This document shows, in pieces, positions 45,110 to 53,514 of a stretch of DNA of 64,000 nucleotides. Location: the NCBI RefSeq assembly GCF_000948985.2, contig NZ_CP059733.1, positions 2,666,001-2,730,000 of the forward strand, read 5' to 3'. This stretch comes from Thalassomonas viridans. GTDB taxonomy: Bacteria; Pseudomonadota; Gammaproteobacteria; Enterobacterales; Alteromonadaceae. Position 1 is the first letter of the stretch, and each line of letters begins with the position of its first letter. The position numbers and the translations under genes are program-made. The notes below the pieces were generated by a model. That model was not told where the DNA came from, ran no database searches, and was given only the letters and a program-made list of their open reading frames with translations.

Positions 45110-45134
45110 ACAGCCCTTTTGTGATCAGTTTTCG

Positions 45135-45168
45135 GGGAAGCCGGTGATTGCCGGCTTCCCTTTATTTT
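45135..45168 (+). terminator. Rho-independent terminator after the 63-aa gene
   Basis: Ten-base arms GGGAAGCCGG (45135-45144) and CCGGCTTCCC (45151-45160), 6-nt loop, followed by TTTATTTT. Confidence 0.9.
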
Positions 45169-45323
45169 GCCCTCAATTTTTTTGAATCTTTACCGCCTGA
45201 GTCATATAAGCGGCTTTTATTTTTTTGTTTTAGCTTTTATTATGCGTAAAATGATAACGCTGTCATTTTGCGTGGTATGGTCATAAATAAAAGAAAATTA
45301 AGGCATTATGGACAGGAGAGAGC

Positions 45324-46466
45324 ATGAGCCAGCAGATAACTAAGGACACGGCGGGACAACCTTCCCGGGTTTTATCGGTAGATGCCTTACGTGGTTTTGA
45401 TATGTTTTGGATTCTGGGGGCCGAAGGTTTGTTTTCTGCCCTTTACCTGCTCACCGGCATAGCGGTATTTAACACTCTGGCGGGGCAAATGCTGCACAGT
45501 CCCTGGCACGGACTGACCGCTTATGACGTGATTTTTCCTTTGTTTATTTTCTTATCCGGGGTAAGTCTCGGCCTGGCGGCCAAACCCCTGCGTGATTACC
45601 CGAAAGAGCAGAGGCGGCAAAAACTGGTTTCCGCACTCAGAAGGCTATTTTTACTCTTGTGTTTAGGTGTGATCTACAACCATGGCTGGAACAGCGGTAT
45701 TCCGGCGGCGGTGGATAAGGTACGTTTTGCCAGTGTGCTCGGTCGTATTGGTATTGCCTGGTTTGTTGCCCTTATGCTGGTATGGTTTCTCAGCCACCGG
45801 GGACAATACCTGGCGGCAGCCGGGCTTTTATTCGGCTATTGGCTGTTGTTAAGCCAGGTGACTGTCGCCGGTTACGGCGGGGGAGATTACAGCCAGGCGG
45901 GGGCCCTGAATGTCTGGTTCGATCAACACCTGCTGCCGGGCAGCACTTATCAGGGGCTGGCTGTGGATCCCGAAGGTTTGTTATCCAATATCCCTTCGGT
46001 TGTGAATGCCCTGATAGGTGTCTTTGCCGGCCGGTATATCAAAACCCGGCGCGCACAAACGGGTAAATTGCTGATACATCTGGTTCTGGCGGCAGCCCTG
46101 TTGCTGGCCGCAGGTTATAGCTGGGGGCGGGTGTTTCCGGTGAATAAAACCTTATGGACCAGTTCATTTGTGTTGGTGACTTGCGGCTATAGCCTGCTAT
46201 TGCTCTGTCTTTTTTACGCCGTGATCGACGTGCTGAAAATACAAAAGTGGGGGAAATTTTTTGCTGTGATTGGCGCTAATGCCTTGCTGATTTATTTAGC
46301 CACCAGCCTGGTGAATTGGCATTACAGCGTGCAGAGTCTGTTTGGCGGCATACTTAACGCCGTGCCGTCAAACTGGCAGTTGCTGTTGCAGCTTGTTTTT
46401 ATGCTGTTGTTGCAATGGTTGTTGTTGCTGTTTTTATACCGGCAGAAGATTTTTGTGAAAGTTTGA
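45324..46466 (+). CDS. HGSNAT-like membrane acyltransferase (DUF5009 family)
   Basis: Polytopic membrane protein of 380 residues with about ten helices. The N-terminal RVLSVDALRGFDMFWILG and later HSPWHGLTAYDVIFPLFIFLSG match bacterial relatives of heparan-alpha-glucosaminide N-acetyltransferase, with the conserved histidine in the first loop. It may transfer an acetyl group across the membrane to an amino sugar. Start ATG 45324 with AGGAGAG upstream. No sugar-handling neighbours are present, so the substrate stays open. Confidence 0.85.
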   Translation: MSQQITKDTAGQPSRVLSVDALRGFDMFWILGAEGLFSALYLLTGIAVFNTLAGQMLHSPWHGLTAYDVIFPLFIFLSGVSLGLAAKPLRDYPKEQRRQKLVSALRRLFLLLCLGVIYNHGWNSGIPAAVDKVRFASVLGRIGIAWFVALMLVWFLSHRGQYLAAAGLLFGYWLLLSQVTVAGYGGGDYSQAGALNVWFDQHLLPGSTYQGLAVDPEGLLSNIPSVVNALIGVFAGRYIKTRRAQTGKLLIHLVLAAALLLAAGYSWGRVFPVNKTLWTSSFVLVTCGYSLLLLCLFYAVIDVLKIQKWGKFFAVIGANALLIYLATSLVNWHYSVQSLFGGILNAVPSNWQLLLQLVFMLLLQWLLLLFLYRQKIFVKV

Positions 46467-46519
46467 GGGTAAAGGTTGTTGCGTGTGCTCGGTTTAAAGC
46501 TTTGGTCAGATACCCGCGC

Positions 46520-46768
46520 TCAGTTTAAAATCACGACCGTGATAATGATGGCCGTAATGGCAATAAACACACCGAAACAGGTTATTCGTCCTTCATGCTT
46601 TGAGGCTTTAGCATTTCTGGGGTAGTACCCCAGGGTGAGGATAAGCAAAGTGACCCTGCCGAGCCAGTAACAACAGGTTTCTATCAGGGCCTCAACAAGC
46701 AGCCAGCGGAACAGGGAAAATATTGCCCTGAAAATGCCAGAAAAGAAACCTCCGGTAATCTCTTCCAT
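46520..46768 (-). CDS. Small membrane protein of the SPFH operon
   Basis: An 82-residue protein with hydrophobic segments at about residues 9-38 and 60-82. It starts immediately after the stop of the ribbon-helix-helix gene (TAA then ATG), so it is translated with it. Unknown family; its place suggests it works with the SPFH protein in the inner membrane. Confidence 0.7.
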   Translation of the reverse strand: MEEITGGFFSGIFRAIFSLFRWLLVEALIETCCYWLGRVTLLILTLGYYPRNAKASKHEGRITCFGVFIAITAIIITVVILN

Positions 46769-46993
46769 TTATTCATCCTTGCCGGTTTTATCATCACCGG
46801 TTTTATCATCGGTTTGTTCCAGCACAGTGATCACTTGCTGGGTTAATTTTACCCGGCCGCTTTTTACCAGGGCATCACGCAATACGTATTCTATCTGGGC
46901 ATTAAGGCTGCGTAGATCGTCATCTGCCCAGCGTTGCATTGCCGCCAGTACCTCCGGATTGATCCTCAGCGGGTAGGCTTTTTTTGCTGCCAT
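46769..46993 (-). CDS. Arc-like ribbon-helix-helix DNA-binding protein
   Basis: A 74-residue protein. Residues 4-50 (KKAYPLRINPEVLAAMQRWA then RSLNAQIEYVLRDAL) match the Arc/MetJ-type ribbon-helix-helix fold that binds DNA as a dimer. The C-terminal 20 residues are polar and acidic. It lies between the SPFH gene and the small membrane gene on the same strand and is the likely ligand of the TGATATCA sites upstream of SPFH. No toxin-like partner is visible. Confidence 0.85.
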   Translation of the reverse strand: MAAKKAYPLRINPEVLAAMQRWADDDLRSLNAQIEYVLRDALVKSGRVKLTQQVITVLEQTDDKTGDDKTGKDE

Positions 46994-47024
46994 TAGTTTT
47001 CCACCATAAATTTTGTCGCCATCA

Positions 47025-47192
47025 GGGCCTGTTTATCTTTGACCGTGAGTGTTCTTTTGCTGCTTTTCGGCTATCGGTGCTAGAAAATGGACGTGCGCCC
47101 ATTTTCCCGCTTCGGCTTTTGCCTTGACTCTTTGCGTTAGTGCAGGCATAAAGTGTTTAAAAACCTTAATCCGTGCCAAAGATAAACCGGTC
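47025..47192 (+). mobile_element. Family B mobile element, diverged copy
   Basis: 168 bp between GGGCCTGTTTATCTTT at the left and CCAAAGATAAACCGGTC at the right, with the central palindrome decayed (AAAATGG and CCATTTTCC still recognisable). The right flank is TA, the left CA. It separates the SPFH gene from the ribbon-helix-helix gene, and its last base with the flanking TA forms the SPFH stop codon (TAG on the minus strand). Confidence 0.65.
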
Positions 47193-48046
47193 TAATAAAG
47201 ACTGCCTGAGTTGATCACGGGTTGGGCATTTTTATCTCCGCAGAGCACAACCAGCAGGTTACTGACCATGGCGGCCTTTCTTTCTTCGTCCAGTTCCACC
47301 ACGCCTTGTTCGGTAAGCTTGTCCAGGGCCATTTCCACCATGCCAACGGCGCCGTCAACAATTTTACTGCGGGCGGCAATTATCGCCGCTGCCTGCTGGC
47401 GCTGCAACATGGCATTGGCAATTTCCGGTGCATAAGCCAGGTGGCTGATCCTGGCCTCATGCACCTGGATGCCGGCTTTTTTCAGCCGTGCCTGTATTTC
47501 TTCCCGTAAAGAGGCAGCGATTTGCTGGCCATGGCTGCGCAGGGCAACTTCATCTTCCTGGTATTGATCATAGGGGTAGCAGGTGGCCAGGGTTCTCAGA
47601 GCCGCTTCACTCTGGATGGTAACGAAACTTTCATAGTCGTCCACCTCGAACAGGGCTTCGGCGGTATCTTGTACCGACCATACCACTACAGTGGCAATTT
47701 CAATGGGATTACCGGCTTTATCGTTGACTTTAAGGCGTCCGCTTTCAAAGTTGCGTACCCTCAGGGAAATGCTTTTGCGCAGGTAAAAGGGGATGGTCCA
47801 GCGCAATCCCGGCGTTTTGTCGGTACCGGCATAAGCCCCGAAAAGTGTCATTACTTTCCCTTGGTTGGGCTGCACCATATAAAAACCGACGAAGCACAGC
47901 GCCAGGATAACAGCGCCGATCAGGATGACGCCAAAAAACAGACCTTTGGCCTGGGTGAGCAGGGCAAAGTCAAAAGCGGTCAGTGCCAGCAAGACCACTA
48001 ACATCAGGTAACCATTTTTGGAAAAACTTGTTCTGTCCTGGATCAT
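47192..48046 (-). CDS. SPFH domain (band 7/stomatin-like) membrane protein
   Basis: Protein of 284 residues. Two N-terminal hydrophobic segments (about 15-52) anchor it, then comes an SPFH domain with [33 protein letters not shown] and [20 protein letters not shown], a typical stomatin pattern. Such proteins form membrane scaffolds. ATG 48046 with AAAGGTGA 8 nt upstream is preferred over GTG 48058. The stop codon lies on the border of a family B element, so the C-terminus may be altered. It heads a three-gene operon. Confidence 0.88.
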   Translation of the reverse strand: MIQDRTSFSKNGYLMLVVLLALTAFDFALLTQAKGLFFGVILIGAVILALCFVGFYMVQPNQGKVMTLFGAYAGTDKTPGLRWTIPFYLRKSISLRVRNFESGRLKVNDKAGNPIEIATVVVWSVQDTAEALFEVDDYESFVTIQSEAALRTLATCYPYDQYQEDEVALRSHGQQIAASLREEIQARLKKAGIQVHEARISHLAYAPEIANAMLQRQQAAAIIAARSKIVDGAVGMVEMALDKLTEQGVVELDEERKAAMVSNLLVVLCGDKNAQPVINSGSLY

Positions 48047-48071
48047 AGTCGTATTCACCTTTACTTGTATG

Positions 48072-48090
48072 TGATATCAATTTGATATCA
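48072..48090. promoter_or_regulatory. Paired TGATATCA operator upstream of the SPFH operon
   Basis: TGATATCAA and TTGATATCA flank one T, giving a perfect 19-bp palindrome with two self-complementary TGATATCA octamers whose centres are 11 bp apart, about one helical turn. Ribbon-helix-helix dimers bind such tandem short sites, and one is encoded in this operon. The remainder of the 378-bp gap 48059-48436 has no ORF and presumably holds the promoter of the gene at 48437. Confidence 0.6.
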
Positions 48091-48436
48091 TTATGGTGCT
48101 TTTTATCTTGAGGTCAAGCCAAATATTGATAAATTTTCCGGGATGGGCTGAATAAGGTGCAAAACATATCGCTTGTGCCGGGAAGTGCTAAGAGTTTGTT
48201 TTTATAGTTTAAAAAGGAAAGTCTGGCAGAAGAGCCTTTTAGCGGAGATGAGAGTTTTTAAGCGGTAAAAATCGCCGAAATCCGGTGTATTTAATGAATT
48301 ATGCAATAATTTATCGTTGAAAATTAATACATTTAGCCAGCGCTAACTATAATATTGTCTATGCTGGTTGTTTAGCATCTAACCCTGGTCTGCTTGTGGT
48401 GACTATTTTAATTCGTTAACAAGAAGAATCTGGCTT

Positions 48437-50149
48437 ATGGACGTGCTGATCGTTGATGATGATTATTTTGACCGTCAACATATTAAAAGAATATTAAACC
48501 GTGGCACCACTTGCGTTATCGATGAAGCTGAAACCGTCGATGAGGGATTGGAAAAAATAAGGCGGCAATTTTATGATGTTATCTTGCTTGATTATAGCCT
48601 GCCACAACGTAACGGCATCGAACTCCTGCTGGAGTTAAAAGGCGAGTCGTTCATAAACCCCATTGCCATTGTGATGATGAGCAATTCGGAAGACGAGCTG
48701 TTAGCCCTCAATTGTATTAAGGCCGGGGCGCAGGACTTTATCAGTAAAACCGAGATCACCCCCTTTCGCCTGCACCGGGCAATCATCAATGCCCAAACCC
48801 GTTTCACCCTTGAACAGCAACTTTACCAGAGTTACCAGGATGCGAAAAAACTGTCTGAACATGACAGCCTGACCGGACTGGCAAACCGCTTTCGCTTTGA
48901 TGAGGCGTTAAAAGTGGATCTTAAGGCGTGCCGCCGGCGCAACAGCCTGCTGGCGCTGATTCTTATCGATTTGGATCATTTCAAATTTATCAATGACCAA
49001 TACGGGCATGATACCGGGGACCAGTTGCTGATTAAGGTGGTAAACCGTATTCATACCTGTTTGCGGGGCAATGAGTTATTTTCCCGTCTAGGCGGCGATG
49101 AATTTGCCATTACCTTACCCAATATGACCAATGTTACCGAAGCCAGCCTGGTGGCGAAACGTATTCTCAAAGTGCTGGTGAAACCTTTTACCATTGATAA
49201 TGAAACCATTAAAACCGGCGCCAGCATAGGCATTTCCATATACCCCAGCAACGGCAGCAGCGCCAAAGAGCTGTTTAAAAATGCCGATATCGCCATGTAC
49301 CGTGCCAAAGGATTAGGGCGTAACCAATTGTCGTTTTTTGAGAAAGAAATGCAGCGCCAGTTTTTGTTCAATTACGAGATAGAACAAAAGCTGGCGGTGG
49401 CCCTGGAGAAAAACGAATTTACCTTGCTATACCAGCCGATCATCAACCCGGAATCAAGCAATATGATCGGGGTAGAGTCCCTGATCCGCTGGGAAAGCGG
49501 CAGCGAGATCCTCTCGCCGGAGCAGTTTATTCCTGTTGCGGAAAAATCACGCCTGATCAATGGCATAGGGCGTTGGGTGATCGCCAAAGCGATCAAGCAG
49601 CTGGGGGACTGGGATGAAAGCAGCGAACAGCCTATTTCTATGTCCATCAATTTATCCCCGGTACAGCTGTCGGACTCCAAGCTGCTGCAATGTATTGAGG
49701 ATAATTTAGCCCAGTACAATATTTTACCCGAACGCATAGAATTTGAATTAACGGAAACCGCTTTGCTGGCGGATGTGGCCCAGTCCAGCATTATTATTCA
49801 GGCCATCAGCGACCTCGGTTGCCGCATTGCCCTCGATGATTTCGGCACCGGATTTTCTTCCCTTTCCCACCTGATGAAATACCCCATAGATACAGTAAAA
49901 ATTGATAAATCCCTGTTATTGAATGAAACCGGCACTTCACCGAATAAACGCCTGCTTAACGGTCTGGTCTTTATGATCCGCTCGCTTGGACTGCAAACCG
50001 TACTTGAAGGGGTGGAATTGAAAAAGCATGTGGAGTTAAGCCGGGAGTTGGCGGTCAACCGGATCCAGGGATATTATTTTGAGCGGCCGATTTCCGCCCA
50101 CGAATTTAGCCGGAAATATCTGACCACCAGTGACATGCCCTTGATGTAA
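48437..50149 (+). CDS. Response regulator with GGDEF and EAL domains
   Basis: Protein of 570 residues. Receiver domain at residues 1-125 (DVLIVDDDYFDRQHI, phosphoacceptor Asp in VILLDYSLPQRNG). GGDEF domain at about 140-305 with RLGGDEFAI, intact. EAL domain at about 315-560, where the signature is ESL, but the metal and catalytic residues look intact (NLSPVQ, ETALL, LDDFGTGFSSL, KIDKSLL, EGVE). It may both make and break cyclic di-GMP, under phosphorylation by the kinase encoded 92 bp downstream. Confidence 0.92.
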   Translation: MDVLIVDDDYFDRQHIKRILNRGTTCVIDEAETVDEGLEKIRRQFYDVILLDYSLPQRNGIELLLELKGESFINPIAIVMMSNSEDELLALNCIKAGAQDFISKTEITPFRLHRAIINAQTRFTLEQQLYQSYQDAKKLSEHDSLTGLANRFRFDEALKVDLKACRRRNSLLALILIDLDHFKFINDQYGHDTGDQLLIKVVNRIHTCLRGNELFSRLGGDEFAITLPNMTNVTEASLVAKRILKVLVKPFTIDNETIKTGASIGISIYPSNGSSAKELFKNADIAMYRAKGLGRNQLSFFEKEMQRQFLFNYEIEQKLAVALEKNEFTLLYQPIINPESSNMIGVESLIRWESGSEILSPEQFIPVAEKSRLINGIGRWVIAKAIKQLGDWDESSEQPISMSINLSPVQLSDSKLLQCIEDNLAQYNILPERIEFELTETALLADVAQSSIIIQAISDLGCRIALDDFGTGFSSLSHLMKYPIDTVKIDKSLLLNETGTSPNKRLLNGLVFMIRSLGLQTVLEGVELKKHVELSRELAVNRIQGYYFERPISAHEFSRKYLTTSDMPLM

Positions 50150-50241
50150 GTAAAAATTAAATTGAGGCGTATTGCCGGATATCGTACCGGACAGGGAAAA
50201 GCTGTAAAGATAAGTGCAGGGTGTAAGCGCAGGGAAAGCAT

Positions 50242-52035
50242 ATGAATAAAGCTTGGCAAAATTTGGAGCATGCCGACAGCAATACTGTCTTTCAAGAGCC
50301 ATTTGATGCGGTTGAACAAAGAGAAAAGTTGGTACAGGGAGGTCATTTGCACTGGGTGCACTACCTGGTGGTGGGGTTGTCACTGTTATTGACCCTGGGA
50401 GCCTGGCACTATTCAAAACAGCAGGTATTACAAAAAGTGCAGCAACAGTTTGACCGCGAGGCGGAGCAAACCATAGAGTTGATCAAAGAGCGGATGGCGC
50501 TTTATGAAAATGCGCTCTGGGGAGGCGTTTCCCTGATAGATTCCAACCAGGGGGAAGTTTCCTACCAGCAATGGTCTGCTTACGCCAAAAGTCTGCATAT
50601 CGAAAAAACTTATCCGGGCATCAATGGCATAGGGGTTATCAGTTATGCCACCCCCCGGCAATTGCCGGCGCTTTTACAAACCATACGGCAAAGCCGTCCC
50701 GGTTATCAAATCTTTCCCGAGCATAATAAAAATGAATTCTGGCCTATTGTCTATATTGAACCTGAACAGCTGAACCATAAAGCCGTAGGGCTGGATATGG
50801 CGTTTGAAAGAAACCGCTATGCCGCGGTGATAAAAGCCAGGGACACGGGAACCGCCCAACTGACAGGCCCGATCACTTTAGTGCAGGATGCCAAACAAAC
50901 GCCGGGTTTTCTTTTTTACACCCCTTTTTACCAGCAGGGCAAGAAACCAGAAACCGTCGAAGCGAGGCGGCAGTATATTAAGGGAGCTACTTATGCTCCT
51001 TTTATTATGCGCAAGTTGATGCAAGGAACTTTGGCGGCGCATAAGCGCCATGTGGCAGTGCATATCTCGGATAACAGCCACGAGCTTTATCATGATAAAC
51101 AAACCGACCCCAAGCCTATGTTCAAGAAACAAGTTACCGTGCCTATGTACGGGCGTCAGTGGCGTTTTGATATTCGCTCCAATTTAAGTTTTCGCCAGGC
51201 GGTAGACAGTCAGCAGCCAAACTTTATTCTGGCAGGGGGGCTTATTATCGATGGTTTGTTGCTGGGGCTGTTTATCTTATTATCCCGGGCAAACCGCACC
51301 GCGCTATCTTATGCCGATAAGATGACATCAGATCTGGAAATTAAAACCCGCAACCTGGAAAAGTCCAACCGGGATCTGGAAGAGTTTTCTTATGTTGCTT
51401 CCCATGATCTTAAATCCCCGTTAAATGCCATTAAGCAGCTGGTAGGCTGGCTTGAGGAAGACTGCAGTGAATTTATTCCCGACAGTTCACGGGGACACCT
51501 TAAGCTGCTCAAGCAGCGCAGTGAACGTATGATGACCTTATTAAATGATCTGCTGGCGTATGCCCGTATCGGCAGCCTGGTTTATGAAAGGGAAGAAATA
51601 AACCTCAGGGAACTGTCGGCGGATATTTTCACTTTTCTCGATGCTCCCGGGGAATTTTCCTGCACGGCGCCGGATGTTAAGCTTAAAATAGCCCGCACCC
51701 CCTTTGATTTTGTTATGAGAAACCTGATCTCCAATGCTATCAAACATCATGACAAGGGCAGGGGGAAAATTACCATCACTTACCGGCAGAAAATGGGGTT
51801 TCACCAGATCCGGGTACAGGATGACGGCCCCGGCATTCCGCCTGCGTTACATAAAAAAGCCATGGAAATGTTCCAGACCCTTAAACCCAGGGATCAGGTG
51901 GAAGGCAGTGGTATGGGGTTAGCTATGGTGAACAAGTTTGCCGAACATCAGGGGGGCAGCATCATCATAGACTCAGATGGAGGCAGGGGGACAGGGATTA
52001 TCTTGTTATGGCCGATAGAAAATACAACAACTTAA
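50242..52035 (+). CDS. CHASE-domain sensor histidine kinase
   Basis: Membrane kinase of 597 residues. A first helix (about 36-55), then a periplasmic CHASE domain (about 60-320, with YPGINGIGVISYATP), a second helix (about 325-350), a phosphoacceptor helix with YVASHDLKSPLNAI and an ATPase domain with NLISNAIKHH and the G boxes VQDDGPGIP and GSGMGLAMV. It senses an unknown external small molecule. It lies between two receiver proteins, so it probably phosphorylates one or both. Confidence 0.92.
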   Translation: MNKAWQNLEHADSNTVFQEPFDAVEQREKLVQGGHLHWVHYLVVGLSLLLTLGAWHYSKQQVLQKVQQQFDREAEQTIELIKERMALYENALWGGVSLIDSNQGEVSYQQWSAYAKSLHIEKTYPGINGIGVISYATPRQLPALLQTIRQSRPGYQIFPEHNKNEFWPIVYIEPEQLNHKAVGLDMAFERNRYAAVIKARDTGTAQLTGPITLVQDAKQTPGFLFYTPFYQQGKKPETVEARRQYIKGATYAPFIMRKLMQGTLAAHKRHVAVHISDNSHELYHDKQTDPKPMFKKQVTVPMYGRQWRFDIRSNLSFRQAVDSQQPNFILAGGLIIDGLLLGLFILLSRANRTALSYADKMTSDLEIKTRNLEKSNRDLEEFSYVASHDLKSPLNAIKQLVGWLEEDCSEFIPDSSRGHLKLLKQRSERMMTLLNDLLAYARIGSLVYEREEINLRELSADIFTFLDAPGEFSCTAPDVKLKIARTPFDFVMRNLISNAIKHHDKGRGKITITYRQKMGFHQIRVQDDGPGIPPALHKKAMEMFQTLKPRDQVEGSGMGLAMVNKFAEHQGGSIIIDSDGGRGTGIILLWPIENTTT

Positions 52036-52069
52036 ATTCATTTTTATTTTTGATCAGGGATTATCCGGG

Positions 52070-52492
52070 ATGCAGAGCCACGGTGAAGAAGTGACCTTAT
52101 TTTTAGTTGAGGATGATGACATAGATGCTATGGCGATCGAGCGTAGCCTGCGTAAGCAAAAAATTGCCAACCCCTTGCTGCGGGCATATGACGGCGCACA
52201 GGCACTTGAGATGTTAAGGGACGGCACAGTCGCAAAGCCCTATACTATTTTACTCGATATCCAGATGCCGAGGATGAACGGCCTGGAGTTTCTTACCGAA
52301 CTCAGGAAGGATGAAGCGCTGGCGGACAGTGTTGTTTTTATTTTAACCACTTCGGAAGCCGAACAGGATATAGTGCAAAGCTATTACCATCATGTCGCCG
52401 GTTATTTCGTTAAAAATGAAGCCGGGGCCAACTTCTGCAACTGTATTTGCATGCTCGACAGTTATTGGAAGATAGTCCATGCCCCGGTCTGA
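52070..52492 (+). CDS. Stand-alone response regulator (Rcp1-like)
   Basis: Single receiver domain of 140 residues: acidic pocket FLVEDDDIDAMAIERSL, phosphoacceptor Asp in TILLDIQMPRMNG, LTTSEAEQDI and the conserved lysine YFVKNEAG. It has no output domain. Located 34 bp after the histidine kinase, it is probably its partner and may act by protein contact or as a phosphate sink. Confidence 0.92.
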   Translation: MQSHGEEVTLFLVEDDDIDAMAIERSLRKQKIANPLLRAYDGAQALEMLRDGTVAKPYTILLDIQMPRMNGLEFLTELRKDEALADSVVFILTTSEAEQDIVQSYYHHVAGYFVKNEAGANFCNCICMLDSYWKIVHAPV

Positions 52493-52588
52493 ATTTACCG
52501 GTTTTTGTTTGGTTTTAATGTATTAAGCCGGCTTGCTAATTTTGTCTGTGCGCTTGACAAGCCGCTGTTTCGTCCCAATGTTTTAGCC

Positions 52589-53338
52589 ATGAGCAGTGAA
52601 AAAAACAGCTTACAAAACAGTATATTCACCGGCGCTTTGTTCACCCTGGTATTATGGTGGATTAAACTGTGCGAATTTTTTTTTGGCTGGAGTCTGGCCT
52701 CCCTCGGGGTTTATCCCTTATCTTTGCCCGGCCTGGCGGGGATTGTGTTTGCGCCGCTTATTCATGGTTCGTGGCAGCACCTGATCAGCAATACTTTACC
52801 GGTACTTATCCTGACCAGTACTTTATGGTACGGCTATCCCAAATCCCGTGTCCGGGTTTTTCTGCTGGTCTGGCTAATGTCCGGGCTGGCGGTGTGGTGT
52901 CTTGGCCGTCCCAGTTACCATATAGGGGCCAGCGGCCTTGCCCACGGTATGTTTTTCTATTTGTTTGTCGCCGGTATCCTCAGACGGGATAAACGCTCCG
53001 TTGCCTTGCTGATGCTGGCTTTTTATATGTACGGCGGCATGTTGTTTACTATTTTCCCCCAGGCGCGGGAAATTTCTTTCGAATACCATTTTTTTGGCGC
53101 TTTATCCGGAGCCTTGTGCGCCATCGCTTTCAGGGCTTTGGATCCCAAATGGGTGGATAAACGTTATGACTGGCAGGATGAGGATGAAGATCACCCGGCG
53201 GCGGAAGATGACCTGATAGGAGATCTGTGGCAACAAGGGAATGAAACCGCTCAAGATGACCGGGAAGATGCGCAGCTGCATACCCGGCGGCAGGAAACAA
53301 ACGATGAAAACGGCGGGCAGGAGCCCCGGGAAAAATAA
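52589..53338 (+). CDS. Rhomboid family intramembrane serine protease
   Basis: Polytopic protein of 249 residues with about six helices. The catalytic serine lies in GASGLAHG (Ser115) and the histidine in YHFFGALSGAL (His167). The HGSWQHLISNTLPVL segment is the conserved N-terminal signature. The last 60 residues are soluble and very acidic. I chose ATG 52589 (MSSEKNSLQN); a longer frame from 52505 starts with TTG and lacks a site. It cleaves membrane proteins; targets unknown. Confidence 0.88.
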   Translation: MSSEKNSLQNSIFTGALFTLVLWWIKLCEFFFGWSLASLGVYPLSLPGLAGIVFAPLIHGSWQHLISNTLPVLILTSTLWYGYPKSRVRVFLLVWLMSGLAVWCLGRPSYHIGASGLAHGMFFYLFVAGILRRDKRSVALLMLAFYMYGGMLFTIFPQAREISFEYHFFGALSGALCAIAFRALDPKWVDKRYDWQDEDEDHPAAEDDLIGDLWQQGNETAQDDREDAQLHTRRQETNDENGGQEPREK

Positions 53339-53351
53339 AGCGGCGAAATTA

Positions 53352-53511
53352 GGGCCTGTTTATCTTTGGCCGTGAATGAGCTTTTTGGCTGTTTTTACCC
53401 CTATCGGCGTTAGAAAAATGTCATGTAGCATAACTACACGTCCATTTTTCTGCCTTGATAGGTATAAAAACAGCTCAAAAACCTCCATCCCCTCCAAAGA
53501 TAAACAGACCC
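53352..53511 (+). mobile_element. Family B mobile element, complete copy
   Basis: 160 bp with inverted repeats GGGCCTGTTTATCTTTGG and, reversed, GGGTCTGTTTATCTTTGG (17 of 18 identical), TA on both sides. The same central palindrome as the copy at 35788. It follows the rhomboid stop by 13 bp. An IS1182-type element has inserted right at its downstream TA. Confidence 0.85.
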
Positions 53512-53514
53512 TAG

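Noticed and set aside
46769..46993. Antitoxin of a toxin-antitoxin pair
   Set aside because: The neighbour at 46520 is a two-helix membrane protein without toxin features and the operon includes SPFH.
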